The notes below the pieces were generated by a model. It saw nothing but the letters and a program-made list of their open reading frames with translations. It was not told the origin of the DNA and searched no databases. From Xenopus tropicalis (lineage: Eukaryota > Chordata > Amphibia > Anura > Pipidae), in contig NC_030683.2 of assembly GCF_000004195.4 (NCBI RefSeq), positions 48,869,358-48,933,357 of the forward strand: a DNA stretch of 64,000 bases, read 5' to 3'. Shown piece after piece: positions 11,884 to 24,866 of this stretch (position 1 is the stretch's first letter; each line of letters opens with the position of its first letter). The position numbers and the translations under genes are program-made.

Positions 11884-12439
11884 TAGGGATGCGCCAAATC
11901 TACTGTTTTGTGACCAAATATAAAACTACTATGAGCAGCACGCCTTTCTCCAACACACACAGACGGAGCTGCAGTACACAATGAAAAGAAGAGTAACAGT
12001 AATCAGAAAATAAAAGCAGTCCTTACAAGGACTATTGGGTTACAGCAGATGAGATCAGCAGGACAGCTGCCCACAGCAGCTACATACAGAGCAGTAGAAA
12101 GTAGATTACTAGTCAGCAAAGCTACCTAAACTGTCCCTCAAACCCCTGCACAGCTCTCTCCCTATGCTAACTCATCAAGCACACACAGGCAGAATGTAAA
12201 ATGGCTGCTGGGCTTCGGTTTATATATGGAAGGGAGTGGTCTGGGGGTGGTCCAGGAGGGAGAGCTGCCTGATTGGCTGCCATGTATCTGCTGGCTCTGG
12301 GGTGAGAGGTCAAAATTTGGCTCCAGCTAAGGCGAACCCAAAATTGCGAACATCGCTAAAAGTTCGCGAACTTGCGAATTTGCGAACACCCGATTTTCGT
12401 GCGAATTAGTTCTCCGGCGAACAGTTCGCTACATCTCTA
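11884..12439. mobile_element. hAT-like repeat segments
   Basis: Begins TAGGGATGCGCCAAAT and ends with a block rich in TTCGCGAA-type words closing GCGAACAGTTCGCTACATCT. The two ends look like hAT-type termini, but the flanking 8-mers do not match. It may be two adjacent or recombined elements. The middle (11930-12300) is a less AT-rich repeat of unknown class. Confidence 0.45.
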
Positions 12440-12637
12440 CTGGCTAACACGGTACATCACCTTTTTATGAATCCCCAGAAAATACTGTAGTCCCTACCCC
12501 ACCTGCAACAAAATAATCCCATTTAGTAGCTAGGGCTACAACAGATGTCCGATCTAGCAGACTGTGATTGGGTGGTTAATAAAACAGGTTAGTATTAATC
12601 TGCTTGATTTAACGATGTGGCTTACAAACAAAATAAT

Positions 12638-12846
12638 TAGTGATGATCGTGTTGGGCATGGATTCGCAGCGAATTTCCGCATTTCACCATTGGCGAATTG
12701 TTTCGCAAAACTGCTGTGAAAAATTTGTCGCATGGAATTGGGCACGGAATGGGCGTGGTTGCGCCGAAATGGGTGCGACAATTTTTTTTTTCGCCATTTC
12801 ACAAATTTTATGGCAAAGCGAAACGGGACAGATTTGCTCATCACTA
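12638..12846. mobile_element. hAT MITE (TAGTGATGAGCGAA family)
   Basis: Starts TAGTGATGATCG and ends GATTTGCTCATCACTA, flanked by a perfect 8-bp duplication AAAATAAT (12630-12637 and 12847-12854). Confidence 0.9.
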
Positions 12847-13050
12847 AAAATAATCAGATAGCTGTGTCCATTGCCATAAGTCATGGTTGGCACTTGCTTT
12901 TGCATGATGCTTCATCTGGCATACTTCGGTCATGTGATTGACTGATAAAGTTATTTAAAAAGATATATATTACCCATGCCAATATGTACTTGTGTTTACA
13001 GTTTTGCAGACATATGTGTTAAACATCCTCCTTTCAGAGTATTGTTTTAG

Positions 13051-13341
13051 CAGTGATCACCACCAACATGTTGCTCACCATTCCCTTGGATGTTGATCCC
13101 AGTGTCCTCAAAGCAGGTGCTTATTTTTGAATTTCTGGTTTGGAGGCACATTTTGGTGGCATAAAACCATGTGTACTGCCAAACAGAGCCTCCCGTCTGC
13201 CAGCTCACATTGCTTACCAAATAACCAATCACAGCCCTTTTTGGGCACCCCCTAGGAACATTTTTCATGCTTGTGTTGCTCCCCAACACATTTTTTTATA
13301 TTTAAATGTTGCTCACAAGTAAAAAAGGTTGGGGACCTTTG
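13051..13341. mobile_element. hAT-like MITE (CAGTGATCCCCAACC type)
   Basis: Left end CAGTGATCACCACCAACATG and right end GGTTGGGGACCTTTG are inverted, resembling hAT termini. Internal text (CCTCAAAGCAGGTGCTTATT, CCAATCACAGCCC) belongs to a common Xenopus interspersed repeat. Confidence 0.7.
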
Positions 13342-13510
13342 GTTTTGGTATATTCATGTTACTAGATTTTTCCTAAACTGCAGTACAAACAATCAATTAA
13401 AGGTTAAATGTCATCCTGTCTTTCTACCACCTGCTTTTAATTGGAGGTGCACCTTGGTTATGTATCAGTTTCTTTCAGATACAGCCAGCAACAGTTTTTG
13501 GAGGGTGCTT

Positions 13511-13730
13511 CACAATTAGTCGTGAAGAGATGGAATGCTCATTTTAGAGCAGAGCTAGACAGTCGATAGTGAAGAGATGGAATGCTCATTTTAGAGCAGA
13601 GCTAGACAGTCGATAGTGAAGAGGGGGAATGATCTTTATTTAAGCAGAGCTACACAATCAGTAGTGAAGAGGTGGAATGCTCTTTATTAGAGCAGAGCTA
13701 CACAATTGGTAGTGGAGTGGTGGAATGCTG
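13511..13730. repeat. minisatellite, 47-48 bp unit, about 4.3 copies
   Basis: GTGAAGAG followed by GGAATGCTC recurs at 13522, 13569, 13616, 13664 and, altered, 13712. The first two units are almost identical; later ones have drifted. Confidence 0.88.
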
Positions 13731-16031
13731 TATGCTTGATATTGCTAAATTTAAGAAGGATGCATTTTTCATTACAAATTGAGAGCAGATGGTATCCTAT
13801 AAAACTAGAAGGTGAAAGATTTAGGGACATTATTGAAAAGGGATGATTTACTGAACAGGTGTTAGATTACGAAGTGATGATGTATCACAGAGCTCTACAA
13901 GCTATGCACTGAGCTGACTGACTCTTATCACCAAATGTTTCAGGCCAGTTATAAATAGCATATAAAAATCAGTAGGCAGCTCTGGGTGGTTTAGGAACAT
14001 AAAATCTTATGGATGGGGTGCATCCAGGGCATTGGTAGTCCCAAATATCATAGGGGAGATCTATTATATAACTAGAATATCTACTGAGTATAAAATGAAA
14101 GTGAGAATTAGCAGTCCGAGTTTCTAAAACAGTTCCTTTTTATCTATGTATATTGTGTTTCTGTATTTTATCCACTAGACTCCCTTATGTCTCTCTTATT
14201 TGATTTCCTACTATTGCCTCTAGCACTTCTACTGGCTATTGTAAACATATAATGCATATTCAGTATAGCAATATTGCCAAGGGATACTCTGGGTCTGTCC
14301 ATTCTCTTTATACTGTGTTTCAAAATATTTTTTTTCTGAAAATTTGCTTACCTTTGGATAATGCATACTTATAAAATGTCCTGAGTTGAAACCATTGACA
14401 CTGAAACTTGTATCCTGCCTTGAGCAACATATAAGAAAACTGTCAGACAAGGGCATTTCTTTAAATAGAATAGTCCCCAGTTTGTATACTGGAACATAAT
14501 TTCTCACATAGTATTTATTACATAAGTGTTTATATTCATATCATGGAGTAGCCGCTATGCTGATAATCTCTTATATTACGATATATCATAATTTAGGATA
14601 TATTCTGACTTTATTGGCAGTGACTTATCCATAAAAATGCTTTGTTGGCCCATATTTCCACTGAAGATGGAGTATGCACTGTAAATCCACAAGTGGTAGA
14701 TTTTAAATGGCTGGTTGAAATTTGTTCAGTTTCCAAACTCATAACCATTTGAGCGTTAAGAAAAGCAAATCCTTAATTAGCAGTCTTTTGGGAAACAGTA
14801 TTGAGGGACATGCTGATGAGCAGCATGGCTGCAACACAAAGATAAATTGTTTTGGGAATTAAAAGAAAAAACTACTCAACAAGTAGCATGTACCTAAATA
14901 GCACAATATACAATTATTAGTATATTTTCAAAAATCAAGAAGACCTTCTTTGACATGATTCATATAAGACTATAAGTAAAGAAAATGACTGAGAAAAGTG
15001 TCATTTGTAATGAAGCTCAGACCGTATATTGAATGGTTCTGGGTATTATATGGTCAGCAAGAACTTAAATGTTATGTTTAAATGTTAAGAACACATTGGG
15101 TGCACTATTTCCTCTAATGCAAGCAAATCAATAGGGAAAAAGTTAATAGGGGACCACAAAACATGACTTTTAAAGAATCTATTGGTGTTAAGATATGTTC
15201 TAAGATAAAAAAGTATGACGCAACGTGTTTAGATAAATAAATGTTAAGTGAAGACCCTGGAAGTGTGCCCAAACTCTGTATAAAGCAAGAGACACAGATG
15301 CCGGCTGTAAAATATGCTTGTGCAAAATTTGCTGAAGGGCCCTTCCCTTCCACCCCAAACAATGATACCACCAATAACAAGCTCACTTCCTTATCCATGT
15401 AGAGCCCTCTGGATACAGGCAATGCTTCAACATGGAGGACATTTGCCAGGCTAGCCTGATTATAACCAAAGCAGTCAATTGACAATACGAATGGAAATGA
15501 GGCTGCTTTGGGAAATTTGTGAATTTTTTACTCACGCATATAAACCATAAAGATGAGTATATGCTCCACTATATTAAACTTTGTATTGTTATCACAAAAG
15601 ATACGGTACTAACATAGAGAAGCACTAATGTAATGCTGATTATAAGCGCACCAGTAACTGCACAAATCTAAAGAGTTAAGGGATATAAAATAAATACAGT
15701 TATGAGTGTAACCCAACTGATCATTTCAACCAATGCTCATCTTGTATATTTTTTTTTTTTTTATTAAGAAATTTGCTTGTGCTTTATAAATGAGCTGACT
15801 TGCAGAAATGCTAAACATGTATAGCAAGGAAAGAACTGGTGCTTTCTTATGGTAAATGGCTGAATGTAAAAATAAATGCTGAATTTCTAGAAATATAATA
15901 CATTTTCATGTACCTCTAATTTATAGTTTTGTGTTTCTGTTTACATTGAACTATAACTGTATTGTAACCAAAGGTTGAGAGTAAATTAACACACACACAT
16001 ATATATATATATATATACACACACATTTTTT
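13731..16031. other. intronic sequence with simple repeats
   Basis: No gene recognised. Poly-T at about 15750-15764 and a compound CA/TA tract at about 15990-16025. Confidence 0.5.
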
Positions 16032-16555
16032 TTAAAGCGGACCTGTCACCTTAAGAAATAATTCCAAATTGTTTTCTATTGTTGTTGTCAAGCAAAATAA
16101 ACTTTACTTACACTATATAAATTATTTTAATCTTAGTTTCTTCAGCCTTGGAATTCACAATTGCAGCAAGCAGACAGGGGCCATTTTGTGGACACTGTTG
16201 TCAAAGCAGGCATTGCATTCTGCCAATATCTTGTTTCTGTGCCATTATGGGGGAACCTAATGCCCATGTCCATGCACTGGTTACAAAATTGCATGGTGAG
16301 GAGGGAGGGGGAATGTGAGCAGTGCAGCAACATCTAAGAAGTTCTGAATTGAAAGTGAAAGTAACTGCCTGCCCCACCCCTATGCCTAAGGCATAGAGGC
16401 GGGGCAGGCAATATATGACTGACAGCTGGGATTTTCAAATGCTTTTATAATGGGTATGGATGTGGTAATAAAAAAATGATTTTGGGTTTCATGTTTAATT
16501 TGAAAAGGGCTTTTATTACACAGCTTTTTATGTCTGGATGACAGGTCCACTTTAA
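16032..16555. mobile_element. TTAA-flanked Kolobok-type MITE
   Basis: TTAAAGCGGACCTGTCACC at the left and ATGACAGGTCCACTTTAA at the right, TTAA at both borders, 524 bp. The interior carries the small palindrome CTGCCCCACCCC...GGCGGGGCAGG. Confidence 0.8.
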
Positions 16556-17437
16556 GTATGCCCACTTTCTGGAAAATTGTTGTTGTTGTTGTTACTTTTT
16601 CTATTTCAAGCATATAATAAACCTCTCGAGGTCATATACATTATTTGGCGTTTTCTGTCAGTAGAACAGAATTTTCCATTTGTATACAACTTGTGTATAC
16701 CCTGTGAGAACTGCTGTAATTGCTGTAGCCTGTCCTGAGAATAAAATACTTGAATTATTATTTGCTGTTGCGGGATCATTTATATATGACTGACACACTG
16801 GATTAATTAGATTTTATATAGACCCATTGTAGAATGTGAGAAGAAGAAAGAAGAAGCATAAGCCACCATATCCAAGCATACATTGAATAAATGGTAAAGC
16901 CTAGAAATAAACTCGGAACAGAACGGATGGATGACAAAATTCTTTCAATCATTCAGTTACTATAGGCAATGTCACAGTTCAGCTGCGTTACATTTCAGCA
17001 TATTTTTCCCATTATAGCTGAATATTTCCTTCATGCTTGCTGCATATAACCACAAGGAAAGCCTAAACATAAGACTCTCACTAGATAAAACCTTTAAGGG
17101 ATTCAATATAGTAAATGTATTTTACCTCACAGCATATATTGCATATAAAAATGCTTAATTGTTACCAACAGGTGGGAAAATCAATGAAAATATGAAAAAA
17201 AAATTTTTGGCAAGTTCCTTCTTGGCACGATCAGTAGAGTATATGTATTCAGATAGTAAATTAAATTGTGAGTAGGCTATTTCTGCACATTCCTTTTATT
17301 TCCTATTAAATAGGCTATAAAGGATAAGGTATCCTTGTATACACAGAAAGTACATTCACTTTTTTAAATAATTGCATGTTGCCATATTCCTATTCATAAA
17401 CTTCCTTCAGTGGCATTATTACCAACTCTACTGTATA
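16556..17437. other. intronic sequence, nothing recognised
   Basis: A short TTG triplet run at about 16577-16594; otherwise unclassified AT-rich DNA. Confidence 0.5.
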
Positions 17438-17609
17438 CGAGTATGGGATCCATTACCCAGAAAGCTTAGAACTACAGGAAGACCATCTACTAGAAACTCC
17501 ATTTTAATCAAATAATTTACATTTTCCTTTTTTTCTGTAATAAAAAAAATTTAAAGATAGATCTCTTATCCGGAAAGGCTCAGGTCCAAAGCATCAGGTC
17601 GCATACCTG
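17438..17609 (+). mobile_element. mariner-like MITE, internally deleted
   Basis: TA|CGAGTATGGGATCC at the left and GCATACCTG|TA at the right, but only 172 bp. The central 150 bp or so are gone. Confidence 0.75.
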
Positions 17610-17824
17610 TACCAGTTGTAATAAATCCTGTTCAGTGGCTGGCAAAAGGGTCTATGTCTTAGTCAGAACATGGTGCAGAACCCTCTTACACGCATTCATG
17701 CAATCATATAAATAAGGAATGTTCTGTACAATAATGCATGACCTCAAACCAACCTTAACAAGGCTTTAAATGTATTTATTTTACAATTAAGTCCATATCA
17801 CACTCACCATACTGATTGCTTTAT

Positions 17825-18271
17825 TTAAAGGAAAACTATACCCCCAGAATGAATACAAACCCAACATATAGTTTATATTATGTTAAGTGACCTATTGAAT
17901 AATCCCGCCAAACTGGACTATATATGTATATATATATATATAAGTAAATATTGCCCTTTTACATCCTTTCCCTTGATGTACCATTTAGTGATGGGCTGTG
18001 AGCTCTCTCAGAGATCACCTGACTGGAAATAATGCAGCTCTGTAACAGGAAGAAGTGTGGAAGCAAAAGGCAAAACTTTGTCCATTAATTGGCTGGTGTG
18101 ACCTAGCATGTTAGTGTGCCTTGGCTTGTTTGTGTGCACTGTGAATCCTATGATCCCAGGAGGCTGTCCTTTTATGAAAATGGTTTATTTAGACGAAGCA
18201 GGGTTTTACATATGAGCTTGATTATGCAATATATTTTATAAAGACCTACATTGTTTGGGGGTATTGTTTAA
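17825..18271. mobile_element. T2/Kolobok MITE (TTAAAGGAAAACTATACC subfamily)
   Basis: Left end TTAAAGGAAAACTATACCCC; the right end GTTTGGGGGTATTGTTTAA has decayed. TTAA at both borders. Contains a TA microsatellite near 17920-17942. Confidence 0.8.
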
Positions 18272-18639
18272 GGGTGGGGGTCATAACTATAACAGGGTGG
18301 GATTACAGTCATTACAGGAACTCATATTTGGAGAACTTTCTGTGTCAAAATCATATAGAATACAAGGAAAACAATTCAACAACTAAAGTAAGCACTATAC
18401 CAAGACTGAAACTTAACCTATGGGTCTCTATAATTTAAAAAGCTGGCATAATCTTATTTAGTGCACTAGTGCACTTCTTTGGGATGTAAGCCAGCAACCA
18501 AAATAAAATAGCAGTGGCTGCCATTGCGTTTTTCAACTTTAAATTGCAGTCGGTGAGACAACTCTAATAGAAAGGTAGTCATACACATAACAGGAACTTG
18601 TCAGTGTCTTTTCTGAACAACAGCTGACAAAGTGATATC

Positions 18640-19081
18640 TTAAAGGAACAGTAACACTAAAAAATAAAAATGTTTTAAAATAATTAAAATATAATGTACT
18701 GTTGCCCTGCACTGGTAAAAGTTGCGCGTTTGCTTCAGAAAGACTACTATAGTTAATAGAAATAGCTGCTGTGTAGCCATGGGGGCAGCCATTTAAATTG
18801 AAAAAAGGAGAAAAGGCACAGGTTACATAAGAAGATACCAGATAAACTGTGTAGAATACAATGGGAATCTGCTACTTATCTGTTATCTGCTTAGTAACCT
18901 GTGCCTTTTCTCCTTTTTTCAATTTAAATGGCTGCCCCCATGGCTACACAGCAGGGTATTTATATAAACTGCAGTAATGTTTATGAAGAAAACACACAAC
19001 TTTTAACAGTGCAGGGCAATAGTATATAATATATTAATTATTTTTATACACTTTCATTTTTTGGTGTTACTGTTCCTTTAA
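18640..19081. mobile_element. T2/Kolobok MITE with TTAA ends
   Basis: 442 bp from TTAAAGGAACAGTAACACTA to TGGTGTTACTGTTCCTTTAA. Inverted arms share GCTGCCCCCATGGCTACACA. Same subfamily as 7978-8405. Confidence 0.92.
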
Positions 19082-19980
19082 GGTTATAAAATGCTTACAA
19101 AAAATGACTTAAGGCTGGCTAGAGGTATTTTGTGACTAAGTAGTGTATTAATGGTTGGATAAGTAAACTCAGCCTCTGGGCAAGCATTGTGTTAATCAGC
19201 TAGCCTACAGGTAGAACATAATGTATGAGCATTTCATGGTACTGAAATAATTAAAGGGTGTGCTTGAACTGCATTGTTTTAATTATGCCACTGATTCAAT
19301 TAAGGTCCGAGATCCACACTTCAGCCATTGTTCTATGTCTTGCATGAGATCCAGCAAGATGGATAGACTAGTCTAAAATAGCTCCATCTATACTATTAAC
19401 ACAAACTAGATGCTTCGTTAGCCACGGAGACAAACAAGAACCAAGGCATTTTTCTTTAGATTTGCGAGTAATGCTGTGTGTGTAAAGAATGATAGCAAAT
19501 CATTTCTATTTTAATGAGGCTTTATTGTTACAGCTCACTTCCTAGTGACCATGACATAGGCTGAAGTGAATAGGGCAAGGAAAAACCTTTTACATTTGCT
19601 ATGCATGACAATGTACAGATGTGCTTTTCACAGTATAGCCACTTGCATTTAAGCATTTCTGTGCTTTTTGTGCCATTTTAGCTCATATATTCTAAAGCCT
19701 AGTGGTGCCTGAAAATTATTTTAGCACCTGTAAATGCCATCACTTATAAAAGAACATGCTTTTTCATCATTAATGTATAGGACTCCAACCACTGTTTTAA
19801 TGCAGAATGACAGGGATAACTTTAAAGTAACAGTCATAACTTTAAAGTAACCTTTAAACACATGAACAAATGTGCTTTGATAGGGAACATATTTTTCAAA
19901 GTCATATTGTAAATATACACAGTACATCTTGTCTGATGATTTTCTTGTGGCATTCCTTACACGGTTATGAGACTGTTATA
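19082..19980. other. intronic sequence, nothing recognised
   Basis: No coding signal or classified repeat. A short tandem GTCATAACTTTAAAGTAAC appears twice near 19813-19853. Confidence 0.5.
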
Positions 19981-20140
19981 CGGAACCCCGTTATCCAGGA
20001 AGTTCCGAATTACGGAAATGCCATTTTTCTAATTTTTAAAGAGGTTTTCCTTTTTCTTTGTAATAATAAAACAGTGCATTGTACTTGACCCCTTATCCGG
20101 AAAACCCCAGGTCCCGAGCATATCTAATAACCTATACCTG
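19981..20140 (+). mobile_element. mariner-like MITE, internally deleted
   Basis: CGGAACCCCGTTATCCAGGA at the left, CCCTTATCCGGAAAACCCCA and CCTATACCTG|TA at the right. The left tip and part of the centre are missing. Confidence 0.72.
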
Positions 20141-20213
20141 TAAAAACATTTCCAGGGATATACATTTGCTGTAAGAATTTTTCCCATACAGCAGACACTA
20201 ATAAATTAGGTGG

Positions 20214-20475
20214 TTCACCTTTACATAAAGTTTAGTATGTTGTAGAATGCCCTATTCCTAGCAACTTTACAATTGATTTTCATTATTTATTTGATATAGT
20301 TTTTGAATTGTTTGTCTTTCTCTTCTCCCACTTTCCAGCTTTGAAATGGGGGGGTCACTGACCCTAGCAGCCAAAAACAAATGCTCTGTAAGGCTATGTT
20401 TGTATTATTATGTTTGTATTATTATTATTATGGTTGTTAGTTTCTACTACTTATCTTTCAAAAAAAAAATTTTTG
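20214..20475. repeat. interspersed repeat (GGTTCACCTTTA... family)
   Basis: Contains CCTAGCAACTTTACAATTGA and CCAGCTTTGAAATGGGGGGG followed by TCACTGACCCTAGCAGCC. The same text recurs at 48178-48560, so it is a dispersed repeat. Confidence 0.65.
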
Positions 20476-22400
20476 TTGCATAAATATTTGAATTTCTGCG
20501 CCTGCATATTATTTACAGGTGCATCGGTGCGCTGTAGAGAGGGAGAAGCGTGCACGAGTTTGTTGGGCACAAGGAGGCTGCGGCATCCCCACTGCTGCCC
20601 CACTAGACTACCAGGTACTCTTACAGTTATGAATATTTAAGGGATTTTTATGTGGTCTATTGTTTGGAATGGCAGGGGAAGTATTAATGTAATTAAATAT
20701 ATAATTATTTCTAGAAGTGATATACAGTATAAGGTAAAGACAAAGTTAATACTACAAGACTCAATTATGACCACAGAGTGTGCTCAAAATCTTTCATGCT
20801 TAAAGGATATATATAAAGGTACTTGTACACGTACATCTTATACCTTGCACCCAGATCCAATGTGCTAGTTCAGTTTGCTTTGGTGAATTGCATGCAATTT
20901 TGCACAAGGTGACACCAGTGCAAGGAAGCCCTGGGGTCATCTTCTTGAAGAAAGGAAAGCCCTGGTGCAGGGGTTGCATGACAAGGGATGCCCAGAAACT
21001 TATGTTTCCGTGGCCTTTATGAGAAAATACATTTTGAGTAATTTCCTTTCCTTGTGTTACTGACCTTTTGAAATGGAGGGAGAGATGCTTTTGTAGTTAA
21101 ACTGTATTGCCCAGCATATCTGAATGTGTAGACAGACAAACAGACACAAATATACATTGAATAGATGTATACCTATGAAGAAAATGTTAGTTTAATGGCT
21201 GAAGGCCATGTGCACTGCTGTATTCCATCACTAATTAGATGGTTTGCCAAGAAACAAGTAACTCAGAATCCTTAGTACTTACAGCAGGTAATGAGATCTG
21301 GTGGGAGAAAAGCAGCAGGTTGGGAAATCTATGCTTTGGGTTTTTTGGTAGAAAAAGAGTGTTTTCTAAAAGATACTGCAAGTTTTAACAGTTCCCAACT
21401 CAACTCTTCTGTCACTCAGACATATTAAGAATCTTGATTACTTTATTTAATAGCATCTGCCGCAGAATGTTTGAAAGGTCACATAGTATTGCCTTTTTAT
21501 CTATGTAGTATATATATTTAATAGAAGCCGTAAGCAGTCAATATCACAAGATGCTCTGTGCCAGCCCAACTCTGTTTGCTATCAATAAACAGTCTGAGTT
21601 GCTTGCTTAAGGCAATATTGCTGCATTATTCAAAACAACTGATGTGGTGGAAAAAGATATACAAGTTATGACAGTCGCACAAATACGGTATATAGAAAAT
21701 GTTTCAGTGACTCAAGTGAATGGGATAGTTTCCTGATTATTTGAGCAATTCGCCAGCTAGAGTATTTTTATAGGAGATTTATAGCCAGTACAAAGAAGGG
21801 ATAAGCAGTGTTGGAATATTACAGGCAGCCGTATTGGGAGGCGTTATTATAGAGATAACAAAGCATGAATGTGTTCACCTTGCCATAAACAATGCTCCTT
21901 GGCACAAGCCATAATGCTTGGCAAGAATTACTGTTTGAAATTAGTCTGATAAAACTGCAGATATATTCCAAAAGCAATTTTGTTATTGGAAAGAAGGGAT
22001 TATTGAAATGTTTATAGCCATGCAATTTTACCTTGTATCTTAGTTTATATCAGATCCCCACTGAAGTTAGAGTAGCACAACCGAGTCGAGTGCCAAGGTC
22101 TCTCGTGAAAGTAAAGGTGAGACTTTTACTGCTGGGTAAGGTTTTGTAACTCTAGTGGCAAGTGAATAAAATAGTAATGTTTGATATTATGCCAACAGTA
22201 GACACAAGCCTCTCCTTTAGATCAAACCTAACTCCTCATCCTCTCAGTCTTTCCCCCTTATAGACTCTTTAGAGGTTTTTTTTTATAGCAGCCCTAGGGA
22301 GAACAGACAAGCAGTGACTTCACGCTGCAGGAAAGACCTTACACTTAATACTGATGAAGCTAATGGTATTGTATTTGTATAGCTGTGATCGAAATGCTGC
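20476..22400. other. intronic sequence, largely unclassified
   Basis: No gene recognised. A short stretch at about 20960-21000 (CATGACAAGGGATGC) is an inverted match to about 23320-23365, so both may belong to one unnamed repeat. Confidence 0.45.
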
Positions 22401-23370
22401 ATAACATAGGAATTAGTCATGACAAGGGGACTCCTCAATTGAGCCTTGAGGTACCCCACTGAACCCCCTTGTTACATATCTTAATGAAACACCAGGAGAC
22501 AGAGGTGGAGAAAATGGCCACAGCATTTATTCACATTTTATCAAATAAATAGGACCTTGCCAGCCTAACCCAAGGCAATATTCTAAAGCCATAATTCCAT
22601 AAGAGGTCGCTACTATGCTCTGCCGTTCCTTGCTGAAGACTTGAATGAGTATTAGGCTGCCTCTACCTACAGAGAGGATGGCCCCAAACTCTGCTACCAG
22701 CAGGAGCTGCGTTACCAACCATGAAAGAAGTTCAGCAGCCCTGCTGCCGGTCCTGGATTGGCAGTGTCTCGATGATAGGAAATCCAAGCAGGCTGTCACC
22801 TAGCATAAGCAGTAGTAGCGTGTGTAAAAAAAAACCCAAAAAAAACCCAACCCGAAGCTAGTGCCAATTATGCTTCAAGAGGGAAAAAATTCCTTCCTGA
22901 CCCCCTTGGCGATCCGAAACATTCCCTGGATCAAGCAATCGTAGTTAACATAAATTAAATACAATGCTGACTCTTAAGTTTATACCGTATCAAGATACAG
23001 AAAGCACAATATAACAATGCATTCAGATAAACATCCACATTCAGTTATTAATAGATATTATGTAAACAAAAAGAAGAGAAATTCCTGACATTTTGCAAAA
23101 TATGAAAAAAGGGGAGGGTAGGTGGGATGTTTCTACCTACTCAGAAGATATGGAAGTGAGTGCCCTCTTTTTCTGACATCACATCCCTCTCATTTTCTCC
23201 GCCCCCCAGGCCGGCTTTCTCCTGCCTTAACTCTTTCCTTCTCACCTAATCACAGTTGAACCTAGTTCTGCCAATCTCTAAACATAAACCAGTGTAATCT
23301 GGCTGCTGGTTATTCAGATCCCTTGTCATGCAGCCCCTGCGCTTATAGCCCCAGGGCTTTCCTTTATCCC
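22400..23370. repeat. unclassified repeat-like segment
   Basis: Higher GC than its surroundings, includes AAAAATTCCTTCCTGACCCC and CCCTGGATCAA, a string I associate with dispersed vertebrate repeats. A small minus-strand ORF at 22527-22799 has no recognised domain. Confidence 0.35.
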
Positions 23371-23404
23371 TTACCTTATAACAAAATAATTTCAGTTTCA
23401 TTTC

Positions 23405-23680
23405 TGGTTTTAAGACGAATTGAGTTACAGCTTTAAAGTACTGTAGATTGTAGATTAGCCCTCGTCAGCATGCAGCGGCAGCCTTTGCCAATTTTCAACT
23501 GGTAATCTTTTGCTTAAACATCCAGCAGCAGCAGCAAATTAAATGGTGATGTGTCGCTCTATGTCAAGGATAATAATGAAGAAAGACTTTATTCTGGTGC
23601 TGATATTTACACAGCATCTGTTGGGTGCTTTGCAATTATTGAATTGAATGTTACAAATCATGTTTTAAATTCCTGAGCTG
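23405..23680. promoter_or_regulatory. candidate conserved noncoding element
   Basis: Repeat-free block with balanced composition and words such as TTTTCAACTGGTAATCTTTT, CAGCAGCAGCAGCAAATTAA and TGGTGATGTGTCGCTC. It stands out from the surrounding repeats; conservation is not testable here. Confidence 0.25.
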
Positions 23681-24590
23681 GGTAACGGCAGAGGAAAAAA
23701 CAGGCAAAAAACAACAGAACTTTGTCTCTTATTCAGAATGCTCAGGAACTGTGAAAACTGCAACACTTCCCAAGGTGACTGGTGACATTCTGTCTCTAAA
23801 TTGTAGCAATCTGTCGCATTGCATAACTATTCCTATAGATGAGAACTAAAGACCTAATTGGATCAGAAGAATTCCCTGGAAATTGAAAAATGCACTGGCC
23901 TGAAAGACTAAGCAGTTCTTATTAGGCATCTATTTTTTATGTTTGCACATGCACTTGTCACAGACTGTTAGGTTATATGCAATGTATTTGTCCCTTGCAT
24001 CGATGCAGAAGAAATACAGAACAGCAGAAAAATAACTATAAAATACAATATGATTACAAAAATCTGTTATGGCTAGCTTGCATAGTGTTTGAATTGCTGT
24101 GATAAATTTAAATTTTATTCATTGCATTGTTTCCAATGCCAAACACTAAGCATAAAACTGCTTTGAGCAAATGACCTGGTCAGATAGGATATATGATGTA
24201 TATGCTCTCATTATAAAATCCAATGTCTAATTTTGATGCACTGATACATATTCCATCACTGAAATTAACTTTCATGCTAAATATTTTGCGAAAAAATCAC
24301 CAATGCAACATTATAAAATATAGGAAAATTATAGCCTTTATGTAAATCAGGATTGCATCCGCTTTAATTTGCTCCATATGTTTGGCAAAGCATATTGGAA
24401 CTGTTTATTTTGAACAGAACCCCTGTGTATTTTAAGCAAGTGGTAGTAGTATTATACAAAACTCTATTAAAGTGTGCCCTTTTAACTCAGGAGATGGTAG
24501 AAAGCTTGAATAAACCATTACTTCAGCATGGAATAGTCTTTTTATGTCTATTTCAATTGAATCCTTGTGGCAAGTCTTTTCTGTTTGAAA

Positions 24591-24866
24591 TTAAAGGGAT
24601 TCTATCATGATTTTTATGGTGTACTTATTATTTCTAAATTACTCTGTTTACATAGCAAATCATTCACTCTACCATTTAAAATTTGTATGTGTTTTTTTTT
24701 AGTTGTAATATTGGTGTGCAGGCAGCCATCTCAGTGCTGAGGCTAATATAATATATGTGCTTTTAAAAAATGGGTTTCAATGCAGGATTCTGTTAGAGAA
24801 GCTCTATTAATTGATTTGTTTTGGAAAAAAAAACACATGACAATATACATGACAGTATTTCTTTAA
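24591..24866. mobile_element. TTAA-flanked Kolobok-type MITE
   Basis: TTAAAGGGATTCTATCATG at the left and CATGACAGTATTTCTTTAA at the right are inverted; 276 bp; TTAA at both borders. Confidence 0.78.

Noticed and set aside
11884..12439. One complete hAT element spanning the whole interval
   Set aside because: Terminal sequences are similar in type, but flanking 8-mers (TTTTATAC and CTGGCTAA) do not match.
22527..22799. 90-codon minus-strand ORF
   Set aside because: No recognisable domain; lies in a repeat-like GC-richer patch.
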